64,000 nucleotides of DNA, from positions 23,397 through 87,396 of the forward strand of contig NZ_BSFQ01000032.1 in NCBI RefSeq assembly GCF_027922425.1, written 5' to 3'. Origin of the DNA: Pseudonocardia halophobica. Lineage in GTDB: Bacteria > Actinomycetota > Actinomycetes > Mycobacteriales > Pseudonocardiaceae. The translations under genes were made by a program, and so were the position numbers. Numbering within the stretch: position 1 is the stretch's first letter; every line of letters starts with the position of its first letter. The notes under the pieces were generated by a model. It saw nothing but the letters and a program-made list of their open reading frames with translations, was not told the DNA's origin and did not search any database. Positions 26,364 to 35,021 of this stretch are shown piece after piece.

Positions 26364-27823
26364 GCGCGCCGGAGTTCCTCGACGGCCGGATGCTGATCGA
26401 CGGGAAACAGGCAGAGGCCTCGGACGGGGCGTTCCTCGACGCGGTCGACCCGGCGACCGAGGAGGTCATCGGGCGGGTGCCCGCCGGCACCACCGAGGAC
26501 GTCCGGCTCGCCGCGGCCGCCGCGGAGCGAGCCGCCTCCGCGTGGGCCGGGCTGCCCCCGCGCGACCGCGCCACGGCGCTGGTCGAGGTGGCGGCCGCCC
26601 TGCGCGCCGAACGGGACCGGATCGTCGACCTCGAGGTCCGCGACTCGGGCAGCACGGTCCGCAAGCTACGCCTCGACATCGCCCGCGCCGCCGAGAGCCT
26701 GGAGTACTACGCCGGACTAGCCGGTGAGCTGAAGGGCGAGACCGTGCCGGCGACCGCCCGCGGCCTGCACTTCTCGACGCGGGAGCCCTACGGCGTCGTC
26801 GGTCGGATCACGCCCTTCAACCACCCGATCTTCTTCGCCGCGGGGAAGATGGCGGCACCGTTGGCCGCCGGCAACACGATGGTGATCAAGCCGAGCGAGC
26901 AGACCTCGCTCTCCGCGTGCGTTCTCGGGGAGATCTGCGGGCAGGTCCTGCCGAGCGGCGTGGTGAACATCGTGACCGGCGTGGGTGCGGTGGCGGGGGA
27001 CGCCCTCGTGCGCGACCCGCGGATCCGCCGCATCGCGTTCACCGGCTCCGTCGCGACGGGGCTGGCCCTGCAGCGGGCGGCCGCCGAGGTGAACGTGAAG
27101 ACGCTCAGCCTCGAGCTCGGCGGCAAGAACCCGATGGTCGTGTTCCCGGACGCGGACCTGGAGGCGGCCCTGCCCGCGGCGGTCGCGGGGATGAACTTCA
27201 GCTGGGCGGGGCAGTCCTGCGGCTCGCAGAGCAGGCTCTTCCTGCACGAGAGCATCTACGACGAGGGCGTCGCCCGGGTGGCGGAGCTCGTCGACGGGCT
27301 GACCGTGGGCGACCCGCGGGACCCGGCCTCGGACATGGGGCCGGTGAACTCGCGGGCGCAGTACGAGAAGGTGCTGCGCCACATCGACACCGCATTCGAG
27401 GACGGGGCGCGGCTGGTCGCGGGCGGCCGCAGCCTGCGCGGCGAGCGCTTCCCGACGGGCTACTGGGTCGCCCCCACCGTGTTTGCCGACGTCACACCCG
27501 GCATGCGGATCTTCCGTGAGGAGGTGTTCGGTCCCGTCCTGTCGATCGTGCGGTGGTCCACATCGGACGAGGTGGTCGCGATGGCGAACGACGTGGAGTA
27601 TGGGCTGACCGCCTCGGTGTGGACGCGCGACCTCGCCACCGCGCTCAACACCGTCCACGCCATCGACGCCGGCTATGTCTGGGTGAATGGCGTGTCCGCA
27701 CACTTCCCCGGGACGTCGTTCGGCGGCGTGAAGAACAGCGGGATCGGGCGCGAGGAAGGGATCGACGAGCTGTTCAGTTACACCCAGCCAAAGTTCGTGC
27801 ACGTCAACGCCATGACCCGTTGA
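26360..27823 (+). CDS. Aldehyde dehydrogenase (module 1)
   Basis: A 487-residue NAD(P)-dependent ALDH-superfamily enzyme. The cofactor site PFNHPIFFAAGKMAAPLA is near residue 152, catalytic Glu is in LSLELGGKNP near 252, catalytic Cys in GQSCGSQSR near 287, and the C-terminal FGGVKNSGIGREEG is intact. The GTG start overlaps the LLM stop. In trigonelline breakdown an LLM ring-opening oxygenase (TgnB) is followed by such a dehydrogenase (TgnC) that oxidises the semialdehyde; the same LLM-ALDH order here suggests a similar step. Confidence 0.9.
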   Translation: MSAPEFLDGRMLIDGKQAEASDGAFLDAVDPATEEVIGRVPAGTTEDVRLAAAAAERAASAWAGLPPRDRATALVEVAAALRAERDRIVDLEVRDSGSTVRKLRLDIARAAESLEYYAGLAGELKGETVPATARGLHFSTREPYGVVGRITPFNHPIFFAAGKMAAPLAAGNTMVIKPSEQTSLSACVLGEICGQVLPSGVVNIVTGVGAVAGDALVRDPRIRRIAFTGSVATGLALQRAAAEVNVKTLSLELGGKNPMVVFPDADLEAALPAAVAGMNFSWAGQSCGSQSRLFLHESIYDEGVARVAELVDGLTVGDPRDPASDMGPVNSRAQYEKVLRHIDTAFEDGARLVAGGRSLRGERFPTGYWVAPTVFADVTPGMRIFREEVFGPVLSIVRWSTSDEVVAMANDVEYGLTASVWTRDLATALNTVHAIDAGYVWVNGVSAHFPGTSFGGVKNSGIGREEGIDELFSYTQPKFVHVNAMTR

Positions 27824-27914
27824 GAAGGGGTGGGGCTCCCCGGGCGGTACCGTCGTCCTGATCCGTGGTCCGATAGCGGTCGGAACGCCCGGCAGAAGAG
27901 GAAAGACGAAGGCG

Positions 27915-28349
27915 ATGGCAACTCCTGACGCACTGGACGTCGCCGCCCGGCTGCGGGCCTGTCTCGGCCCGCTCGTCCGGAAGGTGAGGGGGCTGCGCGA
28001 GGACGGGGACCTGACTCTCGGCCAGGCCTCCATGCTGGCGCGCGTGGCGCAGAAAGGGCCGACGACGGTGGCGTCGCTGGCCGCCATCGAGATGATCCGG
28101 CCGCAGTCGGCGGCCCAGGTCGTCCAGGCCCTCGAGGCGAAAGGCTATGTCGACCGGAGGACCGACCCCAACGACTCTCGGCGCCTGATCGTGGAGGTCA
28201 CGTCCAAGGGGAGCGACTGGGTCACCGACACGCGGGAGGCCTGGAACGGGCGCTTCGCCGCCGTCATCGCCACCGAGCTCTCGGCGGCGGAGCAGCGGCG
28301 CCTGGCCGCCGCCATCCCGCTGCTCGAACGGCTGCGCGAGGTGCTCTGA
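27915..28349 (+). CDS. MarR-family regulator
   Basis: A 144-residue winged-helix regulator. Seen are LTLGQASMLARVAQKGPTTV near residue 36, recognition-helix region IRPQSAAQVVQALEAKGYV near 58 and the wing RRTDPNDSRRLIVEVTSKG near 76. MarR proteins usually repress aromatic-catabolism or efflux genes and are released by a phenolic ligand. It is followed by a hairpin and then by promoter and palindrome site 2 of the gentisate dioxygenase gene. It is thus the best candidate binder of the GATGCTCAG palindrome; this is an inference. Confidence 0.88.
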   Translation: MATPDALDVAARLRACLGPLVRKVRGLREDGDLTLGQASMLARVAQKGPTTVASLAAIEMIRPQSAAQVVQALEAKGYVDRRTDPNDSRRLIVEVTSKGSDWVTDTREAWNGRFAAVIATELSAAEQRRLAAAIPLLERLREVL

Positions 28350-28356
28350 CCGCCGG

Positions 28357-28376
28357 GCGGGGGGTCCGCCCCCCGC
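28357..28376 (+). terminator. GC-rich hairpin between the MarR and gentisate dioxygenase genes
   Basis: A perfect 8-bp stem, GCGGGGGG paired with CCCCCCGC around TCCG, starts eight bases after the MarR stop. No T-run follows, as is common for actinobacterial terminators. Confidence 0.55.
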
Positions 28377-28383
28377 ACGAGGC

Positions 28384-28412
28384 TTGTGCTGGCTCGTCCG
28401 TTCACGGAAACT
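28384..28412 (+). promoter_or_regulatory. Putative promoter of the gentisate operon
   Basis: TTGTGC (28384-28389), a 17-bp spacer and GAAACT (28407-28412). The -10 is weak on its own; the support comes from the same layout at 10894-10955 upstream of the AAHS-type transporter. Confidence 0.42.
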
Positions 28413-28422
28413 GTTCACGCAA

Positions 28423-28444
28423 GATGCTCAGTACACTGAGCATC
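28423..28444 (+). promoter_or_regulatory. Operator-like palindrome (site 2), GATGCTCAG-N4-CTGAGCATC
   Basis: Perfect arms of 10 bp (9-bp core plus one T/A pair) around AC. It lies 42 bp before the gentisate dioxygenase ATG and about 10 bp after the proposed -10. The MarR gene ends 74 bp upstream of it. Confidence 0.68.
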
Positions 28445-28485
28445 TGACAGATCGTCGGCTCGCCCGATGGGAAGGTTGGCTCTCA

Positions 28486-29526
28486 ATGGCCGAGATAACG
28501 ACCGACCAGGCCTACTCGCAGATCACGAAGCTCGGCGCAGAGCCGCTCTGGCGCCACTACGGCGACTTGTTCCACCCCGAGCCGCGCAGCGCGGCGGTTC
28601 CGCACCGGTGGTCCTTCTCCGACCTGCGGCCGTACATGCTGCACTTCACCGAGACGCTCTCCCTCGAGGAGGCGGAGCGCCGGGTGCTGATGCTGGTGAA
28701 CCCGGGGTTGGCCGACCCGCCCGCCACCGTGAACAGCTTGTTCGCCGGGATCCAGATCATCATGCCGGGGGAGACCGCGCAGGCCCACCGGCACACCGCC
28801 AACGCCTTCCGCTTCATCATCGAGGGCGAGTCCGCCTACACGACGGTCAACGGCGAGCGCGTCCACATGCGCCCTGGTGACCTCCTGTTGACCCCTGGTT
28901 GGCACTGGCATGACCACTACCACGAGGGGTCGGGCCCCATGATGTGGCTCGACGGGCTCGACTTCCCGCTGACCAACAGCTTCGAGGCGGGCTTCTTCGA
29001 GCTGTTCGGCGACCGCACCCAGAAGAGCAGTGTCCCCGACGACTTCTCCAGCCGCGTCTATATCCACGGCCGGCTCAACCCGGTCTGGGAGACCCCGCAG
29101 ACCGCGTCCTCCCCGGTGGGCAACTACCCGTGGTCGGAGACCGAGCGGGCCTTAGCGGCAATCGGTGACGACGTGGACGGCAGCGAGTCCGAGGGTGTCG
29201 TGCTCGAGTACACCAACCCGTGGACCGGCGGTCCGGTGATGCCGACGATCGACTGCCGGATCCTGCGGCTGCGACCCGGCTTCGTCGGTCGGCCCGCGAG
29301 GACGACCGCGAGCACGATCCTGCACGCGGTGCGGGGCCGGGCGACGGTCGAGGTCGGCGACACCACGTTCGACCTCGAACCGAAGGACATCCTCGCCGTG
29401 CCCGGCTGGGCGCGCTACCGGCTCGACTGCGCCTCGACGTCCGACGACGTCGTCCTCTTCGCCTACAGCAACCGCCCCGCTCTGCGGGCGCTGGAGCTGT
29501 TGCGCGAGGAAGCCCTGGCGGACTGA
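28486..29526 (+). CDS. Gentisate 1,2-dioxygenase-like bicupin
   Basis: A 346-residue protein with two cupin domains. The first carries the iron-ligand motif (AQAHRHTANAFRFIIEGE near residue 98, then LTPGWHWHDHYHEG near 134), matching gentisate 1,2-dioxygenases, which open 2,5-dihydroxybenzoate to maleylpyruvate with Fe(II) and O2. The second cupin (near 255-330) lacks the His ligands, as usual. ATG at 28486 follows GGGAAGG. It starts an operon with a 3-hydroxybenzoate-hydroxylase-like flavoprotein and a fumarylpyruvate-hydrolase-like protein, the textbook gentisate set minus a maleylpyruvate isomerase. Salicylate or 1-hydroxy-2-naphthoate ring cleavage by this fold is an alternative. Confidence 0.88.
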   Translation: MAEITTDQAYSQITKLGAEPLWRHYGDLFHPEPRSAAVPHRWSFSDLRPYMLHFTETLSLEEAERRVLMLVNPGLADPPATVNSLFAGIQIIMPGETAQAHRHTANAFRFIIEGESAYTTVNGERVHMRPGDLLLTPGWHWHDHYHEGSGPMMWLDGLDFPLTNSFEAGFFELFGDRTQKSSVPDDFSSRVYIHGRLNPVWETPQTASSPVGNYPWSETERALAAIGDDVDGSESEGVVLEYTNPWTGGPVMPTIDCRILRLRPGFVGRPARTTASTILHAVRGRATVEVGDTTFDLEPKDILAVPGWARYRLDCASTSDDVVLFAYSNRPALRALELLREEALAD

Positions 29527-29559
29527 CCCACATGATCGCGGCGAAAGGGAGAAGCGACG

Positions 29560-30735
29560 ATGCCGGATAGCCGGGACGCAGTGATCGTCGGCGGGGGGAT
29601 CGGGGGCGTGTCCGCAGCATTGGCGCTCTCACACTCCGCGGACTTCGAGACCATTCGAGTGCTCGAGAGGTCGGACGAGTTCGGCGAGATCGGAGCGGGG
29701 CTGCAGCTCGCGCCGAACGCCCAGCACGCCCTGGAGGCGTTGGGGATCGGCGCGGCCGAGCTCGACCGCTATGCCTTCCGCCCGGGCCGCCTGGTCATGT
29801 TGGACGCGTTGTCCGGTGAGGTGATCACCGCGCTGGACCTCGGTGCGGAGTACGAACGCCGGTACGGGAAGCCCTACATCGTGATGCACCGGCGGGACCT
29901 GCTCGACCTCCTCGTCGACGCGGCCAAGCAACGCGCGAACGTCGAGCTGTGCGTCGGACAGACGGTCTCCGGCGTCCAAGACGAGGGCACCCGTGCCGTC
30001 GCCCGCACCGAGCAGGGGGTCGACCACGTTGCCGACCTCGTGATCGGTGCCGACGGGCTGAGGTCCACCGTGCGCGAACAGGTGGTCGGCGACCCGGCCC
30101 CCGTCCCGTCCGGCTATGTGAGCTACCGCGGGACCCTGCCGTTCGACCACGTGGCGGAGCTGGCCGGCGGGCGCGACGTGCTCGTCTGGGCGGGGCCGGG
30201 CATGCACCTCGTGCAGTACCCGATCCGCCGCGGCGAGTTGTACAACCAGGTCGTCTGCTTCCGCAGCGACCGCTTCGACACGGGGCACTCGGACTGGGGC
30301 CTACCCGACGAGATCGACGAGCACTACGCCGAGGCCTGTGCGCCCGTGCGGGCGAGCGTCGAACTCATCTCCCGCGACCGGCACTGGAAGATGGTCGACC
30401 GGGACCCGGTCGAGAACTGGGTGCGGGGGCGGTTGGCCCTGCTCGGCGACGCGGCGCACCCGATGTTCCAGTACGTGGCCCAGGGTGCCTGTCAGGCGCT
30501 CGAGGACGCCCAGGTCCTGGGGAGCGTGCTGGGCGCGCAGCCCGACATCGACGCCGCCCTGGTGGAGTACCAGCGCCTGCGCGTCCCCCGGGCGGGCCGG
30601 GTGCAGCGGACCGCCCGGAGCTTCGGCGAGCTGCTGCACCTCGAGGGCATGGGCGCGACCGTGCGCAACCGCCTGCTCGAGGCGCGGGCACACGACGACT
30701 ACTCGGAGTCGGACTGGCTGCACGGCCACCGCTGA
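29560..30735 (+). CDS. FAD-dependent aromatic hydroxylase, 3-hydroxybenzoate 6-hydroxylase-like
   Basis: A 391-residue group A flavoprotein monooxygenase. The FAD motif VGGGIGGVSAALAL is near residue 10, the DG motif in DLVIGADGLRSTVRE near 159, and the second FAD motif LLGDAAHPMFQYVAQG near 296. Salicylate hydroxylase and 3-hydroxybenzoate 6-hydroxylase both look like this. The gentisate dioxygenase gene immediately upstream favours the second, which makes gentisate with NADH and O2. It is 34 bp after that gene in the same operon. Confidence 0.85.
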   Translation: MPDSRDAVIVGGGIGGVSAALALSHSADFETIRVLERSDEFGEIGAGLQLAPNAQHALEALGIGAAELDRYAFRPGRLVMLDALSGEVITALDLGAEYERRYGKPYIVMHRRDLLDLLVDAAKQRANVELCVGQTVSGVQDEGTRAVARTEQGVDHVADLVIGADGLRSTVREQVVGDPAPVPSGYVSYRGTLPFDHVAELAGGRDVLVWAGPGMHLVQYPIRRGELYNQVVCFRSDRFDTGHSDWGLPDEIDEHYAEACAPVRASVELISRDRHWKMVDRDPVENWVRGRLALLGDAAHPMFQYVAQGACQALEDAQVLGSVLGAQPDIDAALVEYQRLRVPRAGRVQRTARSFGELLHLEGMGATVRNRLLEARAHDDYSESDWLHGHR

Positions 30736-30769
30736 CGAGCACCAACCGAACCGCAACGCAGGAGACATT

Positions 30770-31687
30770 GTGCATCTCGCCACGTTCGACGACGACCGGC
30801 TGGGCGTCGTCCTCGACGACCGCATCGTGGACGTCAGCGATGTCGTGGACGGCACCGACGACACTCGGGGCACCGGTGGTGGTGGCCTCGGCGCCGGCCG
30901 CATGCGCCGCTACATCGCGGACCCGCGGCCCGAGGAGGTCGCGGTCGCGGCGAGGACGCGCCCCGGCCGCCCGCTGGCGGAGGTGACGCTGCGGGCCCCC
31001 GTGCCCGACCCCCGCGTCATCGTCGCGGCGCCGGTCAACTACCTCGACCACCAGCAGGAGATGCGAGAGTCGGCGGACGTGGGGGCGCTCGGCTTCTTCC
31101 TCAAGGCGCCATCGTCGCTGCTCGGGGACGGCGGGACCGTGCGCCTGCCCTATGGCGACCGCAGGTTCGACCATGAGGCGGAGATCGCCGTCGTGATCGG
31201 CAGGAAGACCCGGGACGTGTGCGAGGCGGACGCCCTCGACCACGTGTTCGGCTACACAGGCCTGCTCGACATCACGATGCGGGGCGGTGAGGACCGCTCG
31301 ATCCGCAAGTCGTTCGACACGTTCACGCCTTGCGGCCCGTGGATCGCGACGCCCGACGAGCTCGCCGATCCCGCCGACGTCGCCTTCTCGCTCACCAACA
31401 ACGGGGAACTGCGGCAGAAGGCGAGCACGAGCGGCCTGATCTGGGGCGTTGCCCGGTTCGTGGCCTACGTGTCGACCGTCCTGACCTTGCGCCCGGGCGA
31501 CATCCTCAGCACGGGCACGCCCGCGGGCGTCAGTCCTCTGCTCGACGGCGACGTGGTCAGCATGCGCGCCGACGGGATCGGCACGCTGACCGTCCGGGTC
31601 GACGGCTCGTCGACGACGCCGAGCCCCACGCGGGGGCACCACTCCGGCCCGACCCCGCCGCCGGGGGACCGCGGCGGTGCTCGGTGA
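30770..31687 (+). CDS. Fumarylacetoacetate-hydrolase-family protein, probable fumarylpyruvate hydrolase
   Basis: A 305-residue FAH-fold protein. VIVAAPVNYLDHQQEMRESA is near residue 84, the metal-binding acids lie in FDHEAEIAVVIGRKTRDV near 133 and GYTGLLDITMRGGE near 160, and LRPGDILSTGTPAGV is near 240. In the gentisate route this step splits fumarylpyruvate to fumarate and pyruvate. GTG at 30770 has AGGAGA upstream. The last ~25 residues are a Pro/Ser-rich tail. The stop overlaps the CoA-transferase start. A maleylpyruvate isomerase gene is not seen in the window, so either one lies elsewhere or maleylpyruvate is hydrolysed directly. Confidence 0.85.
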   Translation: MHLATFDDDRLGVVLDDRIVDVSDVVDGTDDTRGTGGGGLGAGRMRRYIADPRPEEVAVAARTRPGRPLAEVTLRAPVPDPRVIVAAPVNYLDHQQEMRESADVGALGFFLKAPSSLLGDGGTVRLPYGDRRFDHEAEIAVVIGRKTRDVCEADALDHVFGYTGLLDITMRGGEDRSIRKSFDTFTPCGPWIATPDELADPADVAFSLTNNGELRQKASTSGLIWGVARFVAYVSTVLTLRPGDILSTGTPAGVSPLLDGDVVSMRADGIGTLTVRVDGSSTTPSPTRGHHSGPTPPPGDRGGAR

Positions 31688-32916
31688 CCGGGACCGCCCG
31701 GCCGGAGGAGCGGCCTGCGCCCGCCGGGCCGCTGGTCGGCCTGCGCGTCATCGAGCTCGGTTCCATCGTCGCCGGTCCGTTCGCCGCCCGGCTGCTGGCC
31801 GACTACGGCGCCGATGTGGTGAAGATCGAGTCGCCCGAGCGGCCAGACCCGTTGCGGGACTGGGGGCAGGCCGCCTACCGGGGCCACCGTCTCTGGTGGA
31901 CGAGCCATGCGCGCAACAAGCGCTGCATCACCCTTGACCTCCGCAGCGAACGCGGGCGGGAGCTGCTCCTGCGCATGGTCGAGTCGGCCGACGTCGTGAT
32001 CGAGAACTTCCGGCCGGGGACCCTCGAGCGGTGGAACCTCGGCTGGGAGGAGCTCAGCGCGCGGAACCCGCGGGTGATCCTGGCGCGGGTGTCGGGCTAC
32101 GGGCAGACCGGGCCCTACGCGCACAAGCCCGGCTACGCCTCGGTCGCCGAGGCGCTCTCCGGGCTGCGCTCGATCAACGGCTACCCCGGGCAGGCACCAC
32201 CACGCCAGGCCGTCAGCCTCGGTGACTCGCTGGCCGGGATGTTCGCGGCGCAGGGCGTGCTCGCGGCCCTGCACCACCGCCACCGCACCGGCGAGGGCCA
32301 GGTCGTCGACGTGGCGCTGACCGAGTCCTGCTTCGCGCTGCTGGAGTCGACGGTCGCCGAGTACGACCGGCTCGGCCGCGTGCGGCAGCCGGGCGGGACG
32401 CGCCTCGACGGGATCGCGCCCTCGAACGTCTACCGCACCGGGGACGGGCGGTGGCTGGTCGTGGCCGCGAATCAGGACACCGTGTTCCGCAGGCTCGCGA
32501 TCGCGATGGGCACCCCCGAGCTCGCCGACGACCCTCGCTACGCCACCCACGTTGCGCGCGGCGAGCACCAGGACGAGCTCGACGAGCTGGTCGGGAAGTG
32601 GGTGTCCGAGCGTCCCGCGGCGGAGGTCGCCGCGATCCTCGACGCGGCGGGGGTCGTCTGCGGTCCGATCAGTACAGCCGCCGAGCTCGTCACCGACCCG
32701 CAGCTGCGGGCGCGGGGCATGCTCGTCCCGCATCACGACGAGCGGGTCGACGACGACGTGCTGGGACCGGGCGTGGTCCCCGTCTTCTCCGCGACCCCGG
32801 GACGCATCCGGTGGGCCGGTCCGCCGCGCCCCGGGCACCACAACGACGAGGTCTATGGCGAGCTCGGGCTCACCGCCGCCGACCTCGACGCGCTCGCGTC
32901 CGACCACGTGATCTGA
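31684..32916 (+). CDS. CaiB/BaiF-type CoA-transferase (class III)
   Basis: A 410-residue family III CoA-transferase. Seen are LRVIELGSIVAGPFAARLLADYGADVV in the N-terminal fold (residues about 18-45), ENFRPGTLERW near 101, and the catalytic Asp in SLGDSLAGMFAAQG near 180. It moves CoA between carboxylic acids. The GTG start overlaps the FAH stop and the next gene is an HMG-CoA-lyase-like protein. The pair could activate and then cleave a branched 3-hydroxy dicarboxylate. Confidence 0.9.
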   Translation: MTGTARPEERPAPAGPLVGLRVIELGSIVAGPFAARLLADYGADVVKIESPERPDPLRDWGQAAYRGHRLWWTSHARNKRCITLDLRSERGRELLLRMVESADVVIENFRPGTLERWNLGWEELSARNPRVILARVSGYGQTGPYAHKPGYASVAEALSGLRSINGYPGQAPPRQAVSLGDSLAGMFAAQGVLAALHHRHRTGEGQVVDVALTESCFALLESTVAEYDRLGRVRQPGGTRLDGIAPSNVYRTGDGRWLVVAANQDTVFRRLAIAMGTPELADDPRYATHVARGEHQDELDELVGKWVSERPAAEVAAILDAAGVVCGPISTAAELVTDPQLRARGMLVPHHDERVDDDVLGPGVVPVFSATPGRIRWAGPPRPGHHNDEVYGELGLTAADLDALASDHVI

Positions 32917-32928
32917 GGAGCTCCGACC

Positions 32929-33837
32929 GTGCTGGGAATCGTCGAGGTGGGGCCGCGGGACGGCCTGCAGAACGAACGCGCACTGCTCGACACCGACGCG
33001 AAGGTCGAGCTGATCAGTTTGGCCCTCGCCGCGGGCGCTCGGCGCATCGAGGCGGTGTCGTTCGTGCGGCCCGACGCGGTGCCGGTGATGGCGGACGCCG
33101 AGGCCGTCATGGAGCGGGTGCCGCGTTCGCCCGGGGTGTCCTTCATCGGGCTGGTGCTCAACCCGCGCGGCTACCGGCGTGCGGTGGCGGCGGGGATCGA
33201 CGAGGTCAACGTCGTCGTCCCGGCGTCGGACGGGTTCGCGAAGGCGAACCAGAACTCCACGACCGCCGCGCTGACCGCGGTCGCCGAGGAGGTGGTGGCC
33301 GAGGCGTCTGCGGCCGGGCTGTTCACCACCGTCACCGTAGCGACCGCGTTCGGGTGCCCGTTCGACGGCGAGGTCGACCCAGCCCGGGTGTTCGCGATCG
33401 CCGAGCGCGCCGCCCGAGCGGGCGCCCGCGAGATCGCCGTCGCGGACACCATCGGCGTGGGCGTGCCCACCCAGGTGCGCGAGCTGCTCGAGGGTGTGCG
33501 GTCGGCTGCGCCGGGGGTCGCGACCCGCGCGCACTTCCACAACACCCGCAACACCGGCTACGCCAACGCCGTCACCGCGTACGAGTGGGGCGTGGGCAGC
33601 CTGGACTCGTCGTTCGGCGGCATCGGGGGCTGCCCCTTCGCACCGAACGCGACGGGCAACATCGCGACCGAGGACCTGGTCGCCCTGCTCGACCGCATGG
33701 GCGTCGACACCGGCCTGGACCTCGATGCCCTGCTGCCGATCGCCGACCTCCTCTCCGGGCTGCTCGGCTACCGCGTCCCGGCGCTCCTCCCGCGAGCCGG
33801 CGCCTTCGGCGGAGCCTCGCGCACGAGCCGCACGTGA
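32929..33837 (+). CDS. Hydroxymethylglutaryl-CoA lyase-like protein
   Basis: A 302-residue DRE-TIM barrel lyase. The start VEVGPRDGLQNER is the HMG-CoA lyase signature (catalytic Arg, metal Asp), with SFVRPDAVPVMAD near 44, the metal His pair in RAHFHNTRNTGYAN near 199 and the catalytic Cys loop GGIGGCPFAPNATGN near 231. HMG-CoA lyase yields acetyl-CoA and acetoacetate. Coupled with the CoA-transferase 12 bp upstream, it probably degrades HMG or a related branched hydroxy-acyl-CoA. Confidence 0.88.
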   Translation: MLGIVEVGPRDGLQNERALLDTDAKVELISLALAAGARRIEAVSFVRPDAVPVMADAEAVMERVPRSPGVSFIGLVLNPRGYRRAVAAGIDEVNVVVPASDGFAKANQNSTTAALTAVAEEVVAEASAAGLFTTVTVATAFGCPFDGEVDPARVFAIAERAARAGAREIAVADTIGVGVPTQVRELLEGVRSAAPGVATRAHFHNTRNTGYANAVTAYEWGVGSLDSSFGGIGGCPFAPNATGNIATEDLVALLDRMGVDTGLDLDALLPIADLLSGLLGYRVPALLPRAGAFGGASRTSRT

Positions 33838-33905
33838 TCTGACAAGCACGCGGGCGACGTCGCCGGACGCCGACCGATCCACGGCCTCAACGACGAGAGG
33901 GAACG

Positions 33906-35021
33906 ATGAGAACCACAGGGGTTGTCCGTCTGGCGGTCAGCACAGCGATGGTGGCGGCGTTGACGCTCGCCTGCGGCTCGGGCGGTGGGCAGGGCTCGGG
34001 CGCGGAGGGACCGACGACCGTCGCCGAGGTCCTGGCCGCGGTCGACGGCCTGCAGGGCGAGCCCCGGCGGCAGAAGCTGGTCGAGCTGGCGGAAGCCGAG
34101 GACCGGCCGTTCCGGCTCTACAGCGCGAGCTCCGGCGACGTGGTCGACGCCGAGGTCGAGGCGTTCACCAAGGCCACCGGGGTGCGCGTGGAGAGCTACC
34201 GGGCCTCGGCGACCGACCTGACCCAGCGGGTGCTGACCGAGAACCAGGCCCGCTACGCCGACGGCGCGGACGTGCTGTTCAACGACTACAAGCAGATGCT
34301 GATCTACAGCGCGCAGGGCCTGCTGCAGCCGCTGCCCACGCCCGCCGCGGAGGGCATCGACCCCGCGTTCGTGCGGCCCGACTGGATCGGGGCGACGATG
34401 TACGCCTACGTCGCCGCATGGAACGTCGACCAGGTCCGCACCCCGCCTCGGTCGTGGCCCGAGCTGCTGACGCAGTACAAGGGCAGGCTCGCGATCTTCG
34501 ACGTCGACTACGACTGGTTCGCGACACTGGTGCAGGACATGGTGCGCCAGGGGATGAGCGAGGACGCCGCCGTCGACCTCTTCCGGCAGGCCGCCCAGGG
34601 TTCGCAGCTGGTCGACCAGCACACACTCGGCGCCAACCTGCTCGCCGCGGGCCAGTACCCCTTCGTCACGTCGGCCTTCGGCTACCGCATCGACGTGCTG
34701 AAGAAGACCGGCGCGCCGGTCGACTGGCAGCCCGCGGTCACGCCCATCGTCGCCCTCCCGCTCGGCCTCGGGATCCCGCACACCACCGACAACCCGGCCT
34801 GCGCGGTCCTCTACGCGGAGTGGCGGCTCGGCGACACCCAGAAGCTCATGGCGGACGAGTTCGCGCTCAGCCCCACCAACCCGCAGTACGGCGGCGTGCT
34901 CGCGCAGTACCCGGGCCAGGTCCTCACCGTCGACGAGAAGACGCTGACGGTGGACGAGTCGCGCTGGAAGGACCTGTACGCGCAGGTCGTGCGCGGGACG
35001 AGCAGCAAGGTCACCGGCTGA
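33906..35021 (+). CDS. ABC transporter substrate-binding lipoprotein (iron/polyamine/phosphonate class)
   Basis: A 371-residue periplasmic-binding-protein type II. The signal peptide ends in the lipobox LTLAC (Cys23). Residues 70-330 follow the class of ferric, polyamine or 2-aminoethylphosphonate binding proteins (FRLYSASSGDVVDAEVEAF, VLFNDYKQMLIY, PQYGGVLAQYPG). Its TGA overlaps the ATG of the fused permease. Iron-ligand Tyr pairs of FbpA are not obvious, so an organic ligand from the same island is more likely than iron. Confidence 0.87.
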   Translation: MRTTGVVRLAVSTAMVAALTLACGSGGGQGSGAEGPTTVAEVLAAVDGLQGEPRRQKLVELAEAEDRPFRLYSASSGDVVDAEVEAFTKATGVRVESYRASATDLTQRVLTENQARYADGADVLFNDYKQMLIYSAQGLLQPLPTPAAEGIDPAFVRPDWIGATMYAYVAAWNVDQVRTPPRSWPELLTQYKGRLAIFDVDYDWFATLVQDMVRQGMSEDAAVDLFRQAAQGSQLVDQHTLGANLLAAGQYPFVTSAFGYRIDVLKKTGAPVDWQPAVTPIVALPLGLGIPHTTDNPACAVLYAEWRLGDTQKLMADEFALSPTNPQYGGVLAQYPGQVLTVDEKTLTVDESRWKDLYAQVVRGTSSKVTG

